A stretch of 27,554 nucleotides of DNA from DASSKK01 sp035690495 (GTDB taxonomy: Bacteria; Actinomycetota; Actinomycetes; Propionibacteriales; Nocardioidaceae), in the NCBI GenBank assembly GCA_035690495.1, contig DASSKK010000088.1, positions 1 through 27,554 on the forward strand. The letters run 5' to 3'. The position numbers and the translations under genes were made by a program. Position 1 is the first letter of the stretch, and the number at the start of each line of letters is the position of its first letter. The notes under the pieces were generated by a model that did not search any database, was not told where the DNA came from, and worked only from the letters and a program-made list of their open reading frames with translations. Positions 7,108-15,520 of the stretch are shown here, one piece after another.

Positions 7108-8020
7108 CCTCGGCCACCGCCTTTGCTCGAAGCCGTGACTGGCGGGACTCGATCGGGTGGCCCACCAGCGCGGGGAGTGTCTGTGCCACTGTATTGACGG
7201 CTTCGAGGTCGACCCCCGTCTCTACCCCGGCCGCGTGACACATGAAGACCAAATCTTCGGTTGCGACGTTGCCCGCTGCCCCTGGGGCGAACGGGCATCC
7301 ACCGACCCCTCCGATCGAACTGTCGAAGATGTTGACGCCTTCCTCCATCGCGACCCATGCGTTGGCGAGCCCGGTGCCGTAGGTGTCATGCAGGTGCAGT
7401 CCGATCGTCGCCTCGGGTGATGCATCACGTACAGCGTGGAGCGCATCACGCACCTGCCCGGGATGCGCCTTGCCGATCGTGTCGGCGAGCCCGATCCGGT
7501 CGATGCCGTCTTGGGTGATCTGGCCGACGATGCCTGCCAGCACTCGAGGGTCGATGTTCCCCTCGAACGGGCAGACGAAAGCCGTGGCCACGCCGACGGA
7601 GACGCGTTTGCCGGCCGCTCGCACCACGTCGGCGGCTGCCAAGACCGCGGCGATCCCTTCCGCGACGGTCCGGCCGGTGTTGGACTGGCTGTGCCCTTCG
7701 CTCGCCGACAGGAAGAGTCGTACCTCACTCACGTCGGTGCCCGCGGCGCGCTCGGCACCACGCACGTTCGGCGCTATCGCGCACAGTTCCACGGTTGATG
7801 ACAGGTCGCCGATCCGGCCCAGCAGCTCACCGCTGTCGGCCATCTGCGGAACCAGGTCTGGGCGCACGAAGGCCCCGACCTCGAGCCGCGGAAGGCCCGT
7901 GCCCGCGAGTCTCCTGGCGAGACTCTCCTTGTCGGCAGTCGGGACAGTGGCGGACTCGTTCTGAAGACCGTCTCGAAGGCCGACTTCGGTGATCACCACA
8001 CGCTGCGGCAGCCCGGCCAT
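7100..8020 (-). CDS. Hydroxymethylglutaryl-CoA lyase family protein
   Basis: A 306-residue TIM-barrel lyase of the HMGL-like family, which splits 3-hydroxy-3-methylacyl-CoA esters by retro-Claisen cleavage (HMG-CoA to acetyl-CoA and acetoacetate in the founding case). The active-site set is complete: R16-D17 (EVGLRDGLQNE), H209 and H211 (GLHLHDTYG), C242 in GGVGGCPFAPGAAGN, and N251, matching human R41, D42, H233, H235, C266 and N275. The length is normal for bacterial HMGL. ATG 8020 directly abuts the CoA-transferase stop (TAG at 8021-8023), so the two are coupled. With a CoA-transferase in front, the substrate could be HMG-CoA, citramalyl-CoA or a related acyl-CoA; the sequence does not decide. 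Confidence 0.92.
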   Translation of the reverse strand: MAGLPQRVVITEVGLRDGLQNESATVPTADKESLARRLAGTGLPRLEVGAFVRPDLVPQMADSGELLGRIGDLSSTVELCAIAPNVRGAERAAGTDVSEVRLFLSASEGHSQSNTGRTVAEGIAAVLAAADVVRAAGKRVSVGVATAFVCPFEGNIDPRVLAGIVGQITQDGIDRIGLADTIGKAHPGQVRDALHAVRDASPEATIGLHLHDTYGTGLANAWVAMEEGVNIFDSSIGGVGGCPFAPGAAGNVATEDLVFMCHAAGVETGVDLEAVNTVAQTLPALVGHPIESRQSRLRAKAVAEDV

Positions 8021-9250
8021 CTAGATCACCCCTTGCGATCGGAGATCGTCGATCTGTGAGATCTCGAGACCGAGCAGATCGTGGAGAACCTGTTCGGTGT
8101 CCTCCCCGAGACCCGGACCGGGCCTCCTGACATGACCCGGACTCTCGGTCAGCTTGGGCACAACGCCGGGGAAGGAGATCTCCGCTTGGGTGTCTGCGTC
8201 GAGTTGAGCCTTCTGGTTGACCAGCATCTGACGCGCCCGGAAGTGGGGGTCGGCCAGAATGTCGGCGGCTGAGTAGATCGGTCCGGCTGGACAACCCGCC
8301 TCCGCCAACGTGTCCACGACTTCGGCGATCTCGTGCTGCGAGGTCCAAGCTGCGATGGCGTCGTCGATCTCCTCGGCACGTACGACCCGACCCTCGTTGG
8401 TCGCAATGCTGACATCGTCCGCCAGGTCCTCGCGTCCGATCGCGAGCATGAGCCTGTGGAAGGGTCCGTCTGCGTTGCCTCCGATCACGACCCAGTTGTC
8501 ACCCTTACAGGGGTAGGTGTTGGACGGCGCGATGCCAGGCATGGAACTTCCGGTCCGTTCGCGCAGCGTGCCGTAGGCCTCGAACTCGGTGACCAACGTT
8601 TCGGTGATCGCGAAGACCGCCTCGTACAAGGCCACGTCGACGGTCTCTCCTCGCGCCGGACTCGGGACAGCACCACGCTTCAACAGTCCCATCAGGGCGC
8701 CGATGACGCCGTACAGTCCGGCCAGGGAGTCCGCGAGCGCCACGCCCACCCTGGTCGGCGGCAGCTCCGGGTGCCCTGTCAGATACCGGACGCCACCCAG
8801 TGCCTCCGCCACGCCGCCGAACCCGGGCCGATCGCGGTAGGGGCCGCTCTGGCCGTAGCCGGAGATCCGTACCACTACCAGGTCAGGGTTCTGCTCGCGC
8901 AGCTCTTCTGGCGACAGCCCCCAACGCTCGAGGGTTCCGGGCCGGAAGTTCTCCACGAGAACGTCGCACTCACGTGCGATGCCCAGCGCGATCCGCCGGC
9001 CCTCGGGTTGTCTGAGGTCCACGGTGACCGACTTCTTGTTGCGCGCCAGGAACTGCCAGAGCAGCGACGAGGTCGAGTCGCGAGTTCGCCACCGGCGAAT
9101 CTCGTCGCCGACTCGCGGTCGTTCGATCTTGATGACCTCTGCGCCGAACTCCCCCAGGATCCTGCTCGTCGACGGGCCGGCGATGAAGCTTCCCAGCTCC
9201 AGTACGCGGATGCCCTCCAGTGGCTCGGCCGGCGACTCGCCGTTGCTCAT
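8021..9250 (-). CDS. Class III CoA-transferase (CaiB/BaiF family)
   Basis: A 409-residue CoA-transferase, normal length for the family. It moves CoA from a donor such as succinyl-CoA to a carboxylic acid through an enzyme aspartyl-CoA thioester. Landmarks: the N-terminal LEGIRVLELGSFIAGPSTSR; FGAEVIKIERP; NKKSVTVDLR; NFRPGTLERWGL; and the catalytic aspartate D174 in the VGVALADSLAG pattern. Start: ATG 9250 with AAGGAGC at good spacing. It sits directly before an HMG-CoA-lyase-type enzyme and behind a branched-chain-type ABC transporter. It most likely activates the imported acid for cleavage by the lyase. Confidence 0.92.
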   Translation of the reverse strand: MSNGESPAEPLEGIRVLELGSFIAGPSTSRILGEFGAEVIKIERPRVGDEIRRWRTRDSTSSLLWQFLARNKKSVTVDLRQPEGRRIALGIARECDVLVENFRPGTLERWGLSPEELREQNPDLVVVRISGYGQSGPYRDRPGFGGVAEALGGVRYLTGHPELPPTRVGVALADSLAGLYGVIGALMGLLKRGAVPSPARGETVDVALYEAVFAITETLVTEFEAYGTLRERTGSSMPGIAPSNTYPCKGDNWVVIGGNADGPFHRLMLAIGREDLADDVSIATNEGRVVRAEEIDDAIAAWTSQHEIAEVVDTLAEAGCPAGPIYSAADILADPHFRARQMLVNQKAQLDADTQAEISFPGVVPKLTESPGHVRRPGPGLGEDTEQVLHDLLGLEISQIDDLRSQGVI

Positions 9251-9271
9251 GGTGCTCCTTCGTCGTTGTTG

Positions 9272-10024
9272 TCACCCGGCCAGATAGAGGGCTCGCAACT
9301 GCTCGTCATGCAGCAGCGAGGGCCCATCTCCCTCAAACCGGGTCTCGCCGCTGGCCAAGACGTACGCACGGTCGCAACGGTGCAGCGCCTCCTCGACGTT
9401 CTGCTCGACGACCAACATGGAGACCCCGCCCGCACGCAACTCCACCAGCTTGTCGAACACGATCTCGCTCATCTGCGGCGACAGGCCAGCCGTGGGCTCA
9501 TCGAGGACGATGAGCTGCGGCTCGAGCAAGATGGCCCGCGCCATCGCCACCATCTGCCGCTCCCCACCCGACAGTGCGCCAGCTTTGGTCTTGCGATGCC
9601 GCACCAGGGAGGGGAACAGTGTCAGCACCCGTTCGATGAGCTCTCGGCGCCTGCGCTTGGCGAGGTGAGCGCCGAGAAGGAGGTTCTCGTCGACGGTGAG
9701 CCCCCGGAAGATGTTTTCGATCTGCGGCACATAGGCGAGTCCATCTCTAGCCAGTCGCTCGGGCCGGCGGTTCGCACACGACGTTCCGGCGAACACGATC
9801 TCGCCGGACCAGGGTGGCAGCAATCCCACGACAGTCTTGGTCAGAGTCGACTTGCCCGCCCCGTTCGGGCCGACGATGACCACAAACTCCTGCCGCCGTA
9901 CATGCAAGGTCGTGCCGTGCAGGATCTGCTGGTCGCCGTACCCCCCGTCGACCCCTCTGACGTCCAGGACGACGCCAGGGGAGGTCTCCGGAGTGCGCGC
10001 GGGTTCGGATGCCGTTGTGGTCAC
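9272..10024 (-). CDS. livF: Branched-chain-type ABC transporter ATPase (LivF-like)
   Basis: A 250-residue nucleotide-binding subunit of a HAAT-family importer. Walker A is GPNGAGKS (52-59), the signature is LSGGERQMVAMARA, and Walker B is LIVLDEPTAGLSP, followed by VEQNVEEAL (H-loop region with Gln, as usual for LivF). Start: GTG 10024, 5 bp after the binding-protein stop. It pairs with LivG at 11304-12140 and drives the LivH/LivM pore. The substrate is not necessarily an amino acid; this class also imports amides, urea and aromatic or dicarboxylic acids. Confidence 0.92.
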   Translation of the reverse strand: MTTTASEPARTPETSPGVVLDVRGVDGGYGDQQILHGTTLHVRRQEFVVIVGPNGAGKSTLTKTVVGLLPPWSGEIVFAGTSCANRRPERLARDGLAYVPQIENIFRGLTVDENLLLGAHLAKRRRRELIERVLTLFPSLVRHRKTKAGALSGGERQMVAMARAILLEPQLIVLDEPTAGLSPQMSEIVFDKLVELRAGGVSMLVVEQNVEEALHRCDRAYVLASGETRFEGDGPSLLHDEQLRALYLAG

Positions 10025-10029
10025 CGACG

Positions 10030-11307
10030 CTACTGCCCGAGCTTCTTCACCAGCGCCGTGACGTCTTTCTGGCTGACAGTCCCGATCTGAGACTGCTCGC
10101 CGTTCTTGATCTGGAACACCCCGAAGCCACTGATGCTGTTCCCGTCTGCCTGGATGTCATCGGCGCCGGAGGCTCCGTCGAAGTTGATGTCCTTGCCCTG
10201 GTCCAGCAGCTTCTTACACGCTGCGTAGGACAGGCACTGGGTGCCGTCGTTCGCCACCGTCCGGACGTGCGAGACGTACGTCGATGGATCTGTGGACTTG
10301 GCCTCCTCCATGGCCAGCGCCAAGATCACCGTCGAGTCGTAGGCAAGGTCGGACAGGTTCGCCGGTCCCTTCTCCTTCGAATAGGTCTTCTTATAGAGCT
10401 TGACGTAGGTGTCCTTGCCGGCGCCGACCGACGCGGGGCTGACGGCCACGATGTTGGCCTCGCCCTTGACCGGCTCCAGCGTCTTGATGCTGTCGGAGTT
10501 CAACAGAGTGTCCGTGCCGATGAACAGCGGAGTCGAGATCGACGAGAACTGGCTGGCGTTCTGCCAGAACTGGGCTCCTGACTCCGGGGAGATCTCGATG
10601 AAGATGCACTTCGGGACGGGTTTGCCAAGCATCTTCAAGACCTCTGAGGAGTACGACGGCTGCTTGACGGCGAGCTTGATGTCTCGGTCGATCGTGCCGC
10701 CCAAGGCGGTGAAGGCCTTCTTGACGTTGTCGTGGATGGACTGTGCGCCCTCCAGCGACTCCGTCACGATTGAGCATGTGTGGAAGCCCTTGCTGAATGC
10801 GAGCTGGGCCATGGCTGGCCCCATCAGGGTGTCCGACGGCGTGACCCGGAAGGTGGTCTGACCCTTGATCGTGGTGTCGAGTGCAGCCGTGCTGCCCAGA
10901 ATCATCGACGGGACCTTGGATGCCTGGATGCGGTCCAGCACACTCATCACCGTCACCGACGTCGGCCCGACCATCGCGTTGACCCGGTCGGCCTTCAGCA
11001 GCTTGTCGACGGCACTGGTCGCGCCCTGCGCCGTGCCACCGGTGTCGCTCTTGAGCATATTGGCTTTGTCGCCGTTGATCCCGCCAGCGTTGTTGATGTC
11101 GTTGATGGCGACCTGTTCGCCCTTGGAGAGTGCCGGGCCAAGGAAGGCGGCGTTGCCGGTGAAGGCTGCTGCCAGCCCGATCTTCGCCGTACCGCCCGAC
11201 GACCCGCTCCCTCCGGAGCAGCCTGCCAGGGCGATGGCGAGCGCCGCGGTGAGCAGCCCCGCCCCGGCCCCACGGAGTCCTCGCCTGAACCGCCGCGATG
11301 TCTTCAT
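10030..11307 (-). CDS. Branched-chain-type ABC transporter substrate-binding lipoprotein
   Basis: A 425-residue extracytoplasmic binding protein of the Leu/Ile/Val-binding (periplasmic-binding type 1) family. The N-terminus has a basic stretch (KTSRRFRRG), a hydrophobic segment and the lipobox LAGC with C30 as the lipidated residue, then a Gly/Ser linker. The mature part starts IGLAAAFTGNAAFLGPALSK, typical of the family. Start: ATG 11307, overlapping the LivG stop by ATGA, with AGGAGAA upstream. The position between livG and livF is unusual only in gene order. It determines the specificity of the importer; the ligand cannot be read from the sequence. Confidence 0.92.
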   Translation of the reverse strand: MKTSRRFRRGLRGAGAGLLTAALAIALAGCSGGSGSSGGTAKIGLAAAFTGNAAFLGPALSKGEQVAINDINNAGGINGDKANMLKSDTGGTAQGATSAVDKLLKADRVNAMVGPTSVTVMSVLDRIQASKVPSMILGSTAALDTTIKGQTTFRVTPSDTLMGPAMAQLAFSKGFHTCSIVTESLEGAQSIHDNVKKAFTALGGTIDRDIKLAVKQPSYSSEVLKMLGKPVPKCIFIEISPESGAQFWQNASQFSSISTPLFIGTDTLLNSDSIKTLEPVKGEANIVAVSPASVGAGKDTYVKLYKKTYSKEKGPANLSDLAYDSTVILALAMEEAKSTDPSTYVSHVRTVANDGTQCLSYAACKKLLDQGKDINFDGASGADDIQADGNSISGFGVFQIKNGEQSQIGTVSQKDVTALVKKLGQ

Positions 11308-12140
11308 GATCGTTCTCCTGTCATTTGTTGGCTCTGGCCCGTCGTGTCTGTGGTTCGGCTGTCGGTTGGTTGCCGTGGCTCCCGTCGGCCCAAGTAGGCC
11401 TCCGCGACGTCGTCTCGTTCTCGCACATCGGACAGCCGCCCTTCGGCGAGAACCTTCCCGGCTGCCATCACGACGACCCGGTCGGCGATTTCCTCGAGGA
11501 ATCGGAGGTTGTGCTCGACGACGAGTACCGACACTCCGTTCGCTCGGGCGTCGAGCAGCAGGCCGGCAATGTCCTCGACGAACGACGGATGGACGCCGGC
11601 GACGGGCTCGTCTAGCACGAGGATGCGTGGATGGCCCATCAGCGCCTGCCCGATACTGAGCAGCTTGCGTTGGCCGCCGCTCAACGTGCGGGCCGGCTGA
11701 CCCGCCAGGTGCCTCATCCCGAACTTGTCGAGAAACTCCATGGCCTCCACGGCGGTCACATGGTCTGTGGCGCGCGTACTTCGGGGATGTAGAACCGCGG
11801 CACGCAGCGTCGTGTGGTGGCGAGTGTGCGCGCCGACCAGCATGTTCTCCAGGACCGAGAGGGGAAGCAGTGTGCGTGGCAGCTGGTAGCAGCGGCGGAG
11901 CCCCCGACGTGCGATGTCATGGGCACTGAGCCCGACCACAGCCTCACCATGGACCGTCACAGACCCTCGGTCCGGAGCCATGGCGCCGGAGAGAACTCCC
12001 AAGACCGTGGACTTTCCGGCCCCATTGGGGCCGATGAGCCCCAGGAGCTCACCGTCGTGCAACGCGAAGGACACGTCGTCGATGGCGATGACGCCCCCGA
12101 AGGACTTCGCGAGCCCCTGCACCACCAATGGACTCATCAC
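11304..12140 (-). CDS. livG: Branched-chain-type ABC transporter ATPase (LivG-like)
   Basis: The second ATPase of the importer, 278 residues. Walker A is GPNGAGKS (37-44), the signature LSGGQRKLLSIGQALM, and Walker B RILVLDEPVAGVHP; the H-loop is VVEHNLRFL. The longer Q-loop to signature spacing and the EHN motif fit LivG. About 30 polar residues follow the last family motif (QPTDSRTTDTTGQSQQMTGE). Start: GTG 12140 (overlapping the LivM stop by GTGA) or ATG 12137, the next codon. Confidence 0.92.
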   Translation of the reverse strand: MMSPLVVQGLAKSFGGVIAIDDVSFALHDGELLGLIGPNGAGKSTVLGVLSGAMAPDRGSVTVHGEAVVGLSAHDIARRGLRRCYQLPRTLLPLSVLENMLVGAHTRHHTTLRAAVLHPRSTRATDHVTAVEAMEFLDKFGMRHLAGQPARTLSGGQRKLLSIGQALMGHPRILVLDEPVAGVHPSFVEDIAGLLLDARANGVSVLVVEHNLRFLEEIADRVVVMAAGKVLAEGRLSDVRERDDVAEAYLGRREPRQPTDSRTTDTTGQSQQMTGERS

Positions 12141-13081
12141 GCTTCGACCTCCCGATGGGGCTGGGGTCGCTCGGCTACGAGTCCGTCGGGGCGCAGGCGG
12201 AGGAACACGATAAGCAGTAGACCGATGACTATCCCCCGAGCAGACGGCAGGACGTCGGTGGCGAACCCACCCGGGAGAAAGCGGCTGCCCTCTTCGATCA
12301 GGCAGATCACGAGCACCGAACCGGCTGCCGGGCCGAGCGCATTGCCCGATCCGCCGATGATCACGACCACTAGCGCGAGGAAGGTGGCGTCGATGGCGAA
12401 GGCCGAGGGCTCGACCACGGTCGCGTACGGCGCCCAGAACGCCCCGGCCAGGCCCATGATCGCGCAGCCCAGGACGAATACCCCCAGCCGGAGGCGTCGC
12501 ACGTCGAACCCCATGGACTCTGCCAGTTCCGGATCCTCACGCACTGCGCGCAATGTCCGCCCGTAAGGTGTGTGGGTGATGTAGCGCACCAGCGCCACGA
12601 CCAGCGCAGTCAACACGAGCAAGACAATGGCGAAGTACCGTTCATAGTCGAAATAGCCCGCCACGCCCGACAGCGGTCGGGCGACGTTGCGGACCCCGTT
12701 GAACCCGTTCGCCAGCGAACTCTCTGTCGTCAACAGCAGCAGGAGCAACTCGGCGAAGGCGAGTGTGATGATCGCGACGAACAATGGTGCCAACCTCACC
12801 CGGGACATCACGAACCCGACGAGGAGCCCCACCACGGCAGTGACCACCACCGCTGCGACGGCCGCCACGATCCACGGCTGGCCGAGCTTGAACAGCAGTT
12901 CGTCGGTGTCGGTGGCGTCGCGTGGCGCCATCACCATTCCGGTCACGTAGGCGCCCACTGCGAAGAACCCAGCGACACCGAGGTTGGCCAGGCCAGAGGT
13001 TCCCAACTGCAGGTTCAGCCCAGTGGCGAGCAGCGCGTAGAAGCATCCGAGCGTCACCACGACGACTAGGAAGTCGATCAT
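12137..13081 (-). CDS. livM: Branched-chain-type ABC transporter permease (LivM-like)
   Basis: A 314-residue inner-membrane permease with about eight to ten hydrophobic segments. The first begins MIDFLVVVVTLGCFYALLAT and is followed by LQLGTSGLANLGVAGFFAVG. The cytoplasmic coupling loop (YGRTLRAVREDPELAESMGF, about 173-192) contacts the ATPases. I set the start at ATG 13081, which overlaps the LivH stop by ATGA. The open frame extends to 13177, but the extra residues are hydrophilic and overlap LivH. Confidence 0.92.
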   Translation of the reverse strand: MIDFLVVVVTLGCFYALLATGLNLQLGTSGLANLGVAGFFAVGAYVTGMVMAPRDATDTDELLFKLGQPWIVAAVAAVVVTAVVGLLVGFVMSRVRLAPLFVAIITLAFAELLLLLLTTESSLANGFNGVRNVARPLSGVAGYFDYERYFAIVLLVLTALVVALVRYITHTPYGRTLRAVREDPELAESMGFDVRRLRLGVFVLGCAIMGLAGAFWAPYATVVEPSAFAIDATFLALVVVIIGGSGNALGPAAGSVLVICLIEEGSRFLPGGFATDVLPSARGIVIGLLLIVFLRLRPDGLVAERPQPHREVEA

Positions 13082-13941
13082 GCCTCCGCCCTCCCGAACA
13101 GCCCGTGGGGGCGCACCAGCATCATCACGGCCAGGGCAACGAAGGCGACTCCGGACTTCAGCGACGGATCGATCCACTCGGTGGAGACCTCGCTGAGAAT
13201 GCCGATGACCAGAGCGCCGACGACTGCGCCGACCGGACTTCCCAGCCCGCCGACGATGATCGCGGCGGCTACCGTCAGCAGCAGCGAGAAGCCGAAGTCG
13301 GAGGTAAAGGCCACCCTCAGCGCGAACAGGATGCCGCCCAGTCCCGCGAGGCCGGACGCCAAGGCCCAGGTCGCGGTGCGGAGCTGCCCGACCGCGACAC
13401 CACTGGTTTGTGCGAGCCCAGGACTCTCCGCGGTCGCACGGATCTTGATGCCCAGGTCGGTCTTGTAGAGCAGCAAGGTCACCAGGCCGGAGATCACCAG
13501 TGCACTGACGAGGATGATGAGCTCAAGAGGCGTCACCAGGAACGGGCCGACGGACATTCCATGGGTGAGACTCTTCGGGGTGGAGAGCGTGCGGCTCTCA
13601 GTGCCCCAGATCGCGCGGATGCAGTTCAAGATGACGAATGACAGACCCAGCGAGGTGACCAGCAGCACCAGCGAGTTTCGTCCGGTGAGCGGCGCGAACA
13701 CAACGCGCTGCACGAGCGGGCCGAAGCACGCCAGCGCGACCACCCCAAGGACAATTGCGACTGGCAGCGGAAGAAAGCTCGCAAAGGAGATCGTGATGAA
13801 GGCCGCCAGCGTCATGAAGTCGCCGTAGGCGAAGTTGAGGAACCGCGAGGATCCATACATCAGGGTCATGCCGAGGGCAGGCACCATGATGCTGCCGCCG
13901 GTGACGATGCCGAAGCCCACCAGGGTGAGGAAGTTATCCAT
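13078..13941 (-). CDS. livH: Branched-chain-type ABC transporter permease (LivH-like)
   Basis: A 287-residue permease. It opens MDNFLTLVGFGIVTGGSIMV and carries the LivH hallmark SSRFLNFAYGDFMTLAAF (31-48, family form NFAHGE). The coupling loop is IKIRATAESPGLAQTSGV, and there are several further hydrophobic segments. Start: ATG 13941, overlapping the end of the cysteine-hydrolase gene by 8 bp (ATGGATAA). The frame runs upstream to 14163 without family similarity. It forms the pore with LivM. Confidence 0.92.
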   Translation of the reverse strand: MDNFLTLVGFGIVTGGSIMVPALGMTLMYGSSRFLNFAYGDFMTLAAFITISFASFLPLPVAIVLGVVALACFGPLVQRVVFAPLTGRNSLVLLVTSLGLSFVILNCIRAIWGTESRTLSTPKSLTHGMSVGPFLVTPLELIILVSALVISGLVTLLLYKTDLGIKIRATAESPGLAQTSGVAVGQLRTATWALASGLAGLGGILFALRVAFTSDFGFSLLLTVAAAIIVGGLGSPVGAVVGALVIGILSEVSTEWIDPSLKSGVAFVALAVMMLVRPHGLFGRAEA

Positions 13942-14617
13942 CGCGGCGTCCCTCCCCCACGGCGTCTCTCCCAAGGAGAACCGGTTCCGATTGGCCCTCG
14001 ACGTAGTCCAGCACCTCACGCAGCGAGACGACGTCGGCGTACTTCGCGTCGAGGTCGCGCAGGCTGGCCTCGTGCGCAGCGGTCGAGCGGTCCCCCACGC
14101 ACTCGCGTGGGATGAGAGCCGGGAGACCGTACTGCAGACAGTCGACAGCCGTGGCACGGACACAGCCGCTGGTGGAGGCTCCGCACAGGATCACGGTGTC
14201 GACCTTGCGGCTCACCAACATGGCGATGAGTTCGGTACCGAAGAACGCGGAGGTGCCCTGCTTCTCGACGACGGGCTCATCGGGATGCCGCTGCAGCCTC
14301 TCGTCGATGCCCACCAGCTCGGTCCCGGTCACCAGCTCGGCAAGCAGGGGAGCCTTCTGCACCCATATCCCGATATCACTCAAGTCGGGACGGAACGCGA
14401 TCGTGGTATAGATGACGGGCAGCCCCGACCGCCGAGCATTGGCAAGGACGGCGGACGTGGACTCCACCACCTGCGACAGATCCCCTCCGAGGGCATGGCT
14501 TGGGCGAGTGAAGGCGTTGGCGAGGTCCACGACTACGACGCAGGGCCTTGTGCCCCGGCGCAGCCGTTCCCCCAGACCTGCGCTCTGGTTGGCAGCCCAT
14601 CCGTCGTCGACGGTCAC
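13934..14617 (-). CDS. Isochorismatase-fold cysteine hydrolase
   Basis: A 227-residue member of the isochorismatase-like/cysteine hydrolase family. The catalytic triad is complete: D31 (CVVVVDLANAF), K119 (VVEKQGTSAFFGT) and C152 (GASTSGCVRATAVD). The SGCVRATA motif is typical of amide hydrolases of this fold (N-carbamoylsarcosine amidase, maleamate amidase, nicotinamidase), not of vinyl-ether-cleaving isochorismatases, so an amide or ureido substrate is likely. I chose GTG 14617, which overlaps the IclR stop by GTGA and has GGAGG 8 bases upstream; the frame extends to 14752 inside the regulator. It sits between regulator and transporter, so it probably works on the imported compound, releasing the acid. 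Confidence 0.88.
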   Translation of the reverse strand: MTVDDGWAANQSAGLGERLRRGTRPCVVVVDLANAFTRPSHALGGDLSQVVESTSAVLANARRSGLPVIYTTIAFRPDLSDIGIWVQKAPLLAELVTGTELVGIDERLQRHPDEPVVEKQGTSAFFGTELIAMLVSRKVDTVILCGASTSGCVRATAVDCLQYGLPALIPRECVGDRSTAAHEASLRDLDAKYADVVSLREVLDYVEGQSEPVLLGRDAVGEGRRDG

Positions 14618-15471
14618 AACTCGGCCTCCGGTGGACGGCGCGGAGCACGCCCCCCGATAATGCGCGTCAGCTCCCCTGCCGCCTGCTCGACGTACGGGAG
14701 CCATTCGCGGGCTACTGCTTCGCCGAAACGTTCGGCGGGGGCGGCCAGACACACGACAGCAGCAATCCGACCATCAAAGTCGAACGAGGGAACGCTCAGC
14801 GAGCCGGCACCCGAGTAGCTCTCGTTGAGACTCATCGCCCAGCCGTCACGTCGAGCGGCCCCTACCTCGGCCCTCAGTGGCTCGGGGTCGGTGACGGTGT
14901 TCTCGGTATAGCGCTGGAGATCACCGCGGACTACCCGAGCGAAGAGCGCCTCGTCGTAGGCGAGCAGAATCTTTCCCGCAGAGCCCGCATGCAGTGGCAG
15001 CGATTCACCGATGCTCAACCGTCGCACCGTCCCCTGTCGCGACTGGGCCAACGCGATGCAGACGCGGGCATCGCCCTCGGCTACGAACAGGCAGGCAAGC
15101 TCCTGCGTCTGCTCGCGCAGCCGATCCAAGATCGGTTGTGCGAGCGCTACGACGTCGATGGCGGCAAGCGCCACTGGCAGCCAGCGCAACATCCCCGTTC
15201 CGATGCGGTACTCGTCACCGACACGGGCCAGGAAGCCTTCCTGGACGAGATTCTGAACCAGGCGCAGACACGTACTGCTCGGAATCCCTGTGGCCTGTCG
15301 AATCTCGGCCAGCCTCAGGCGAGGACGCTCCTGGGTGAAGGCATCAAGGATCGTTCGGACCTTGCCAAGCACCAGGAGCCTTCGCCCGGAGAGGCGGTCC
15401 GGCAGCGTGGCGAGCCGATCGTCTGGCGCTGGCGGTCCCCCCGCCACCTCTCCAAGAGAGGTAGGCGGCAC
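14614..15471 (-). CDS. IclR-family transcriptional regulator
   Basis: About 285 residues. The N-terminal winged helix-turn-helix (VLGKVRTILDAFTQERPRLR, then LAEIRQATGIPSSTCLRLVQ and NLVQEGFL, about 34-80) is followed by the IclR effector-binding domain. That includes LHAGSAGKILLAY, the region that lines the ligand pocket, and later AMSLNESYSGAGSLSVPSFD. I prefer GTG 15471, which has GGAG at good spacing; GTG 15492 would place the start inside the inverted repeat at 15488-15520. It is the first gene of the ten-gene minus-strand operon, with a GTGA overlap into the hydrolase gene, so it probably controls its own operon in response to the imported acid or a product. Confidence 0.9.
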   Translation of the reverse strand: MPPTSLGEVAGGPPAPDDRLATLPDRLSGRRLLVLGKVRTILDAFTQERPRLRLAEIRQATGIPSSTCLRLVQNLVQEGFLARVGDEYRIGTGMLRWLPVALAAIDVVALAQPILDRLREQTQELACLFVAEGDARVCIALAQSRQGTVRRLSIGESLPLHAGSAGKILLAYDEALFARVVRGDLQRYTENTVTDPEPLRAEVGAARRDGWAMSLNESYSGAGSLSVPSFDFDGRIAAVVCLAAPAERFGEAVAREWLPYVEQAAGELTRIIGGRAPRRPPEAEL

Positions 15472-15487
15472 CTCACTCCGACTGCGT

Positions 15488-15520
15488 CCCACATCGTAGA
15501 ACGTAAACTCGCGATGTGGG
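15488..15520 (-). promoter_or_regulatory. Inverted repeat upstream of the IclR gene, putative operator
   Basis: CCCACATCG (15488-15496) and CGATGTGGG (15512-15520) are perfect 9-bp inverted repeats separated by 15 bp. The repeat lies just before the preferred regulator start. A TACGAT hexamer on the minus strand (15493-15498) could be the -10 element inside it. A dimeric regulator bound here would block the operon promoter. The assignment to the IclR protein is inference from position. Confidence 0.5.

Noticed and set aside
8333..10090. 585-residue plus-strand open frame
   Set aside because: It is antisense to the CoA-transferase and livF, which have full family motifs; long shadow frames are normal in high-GC DNA.
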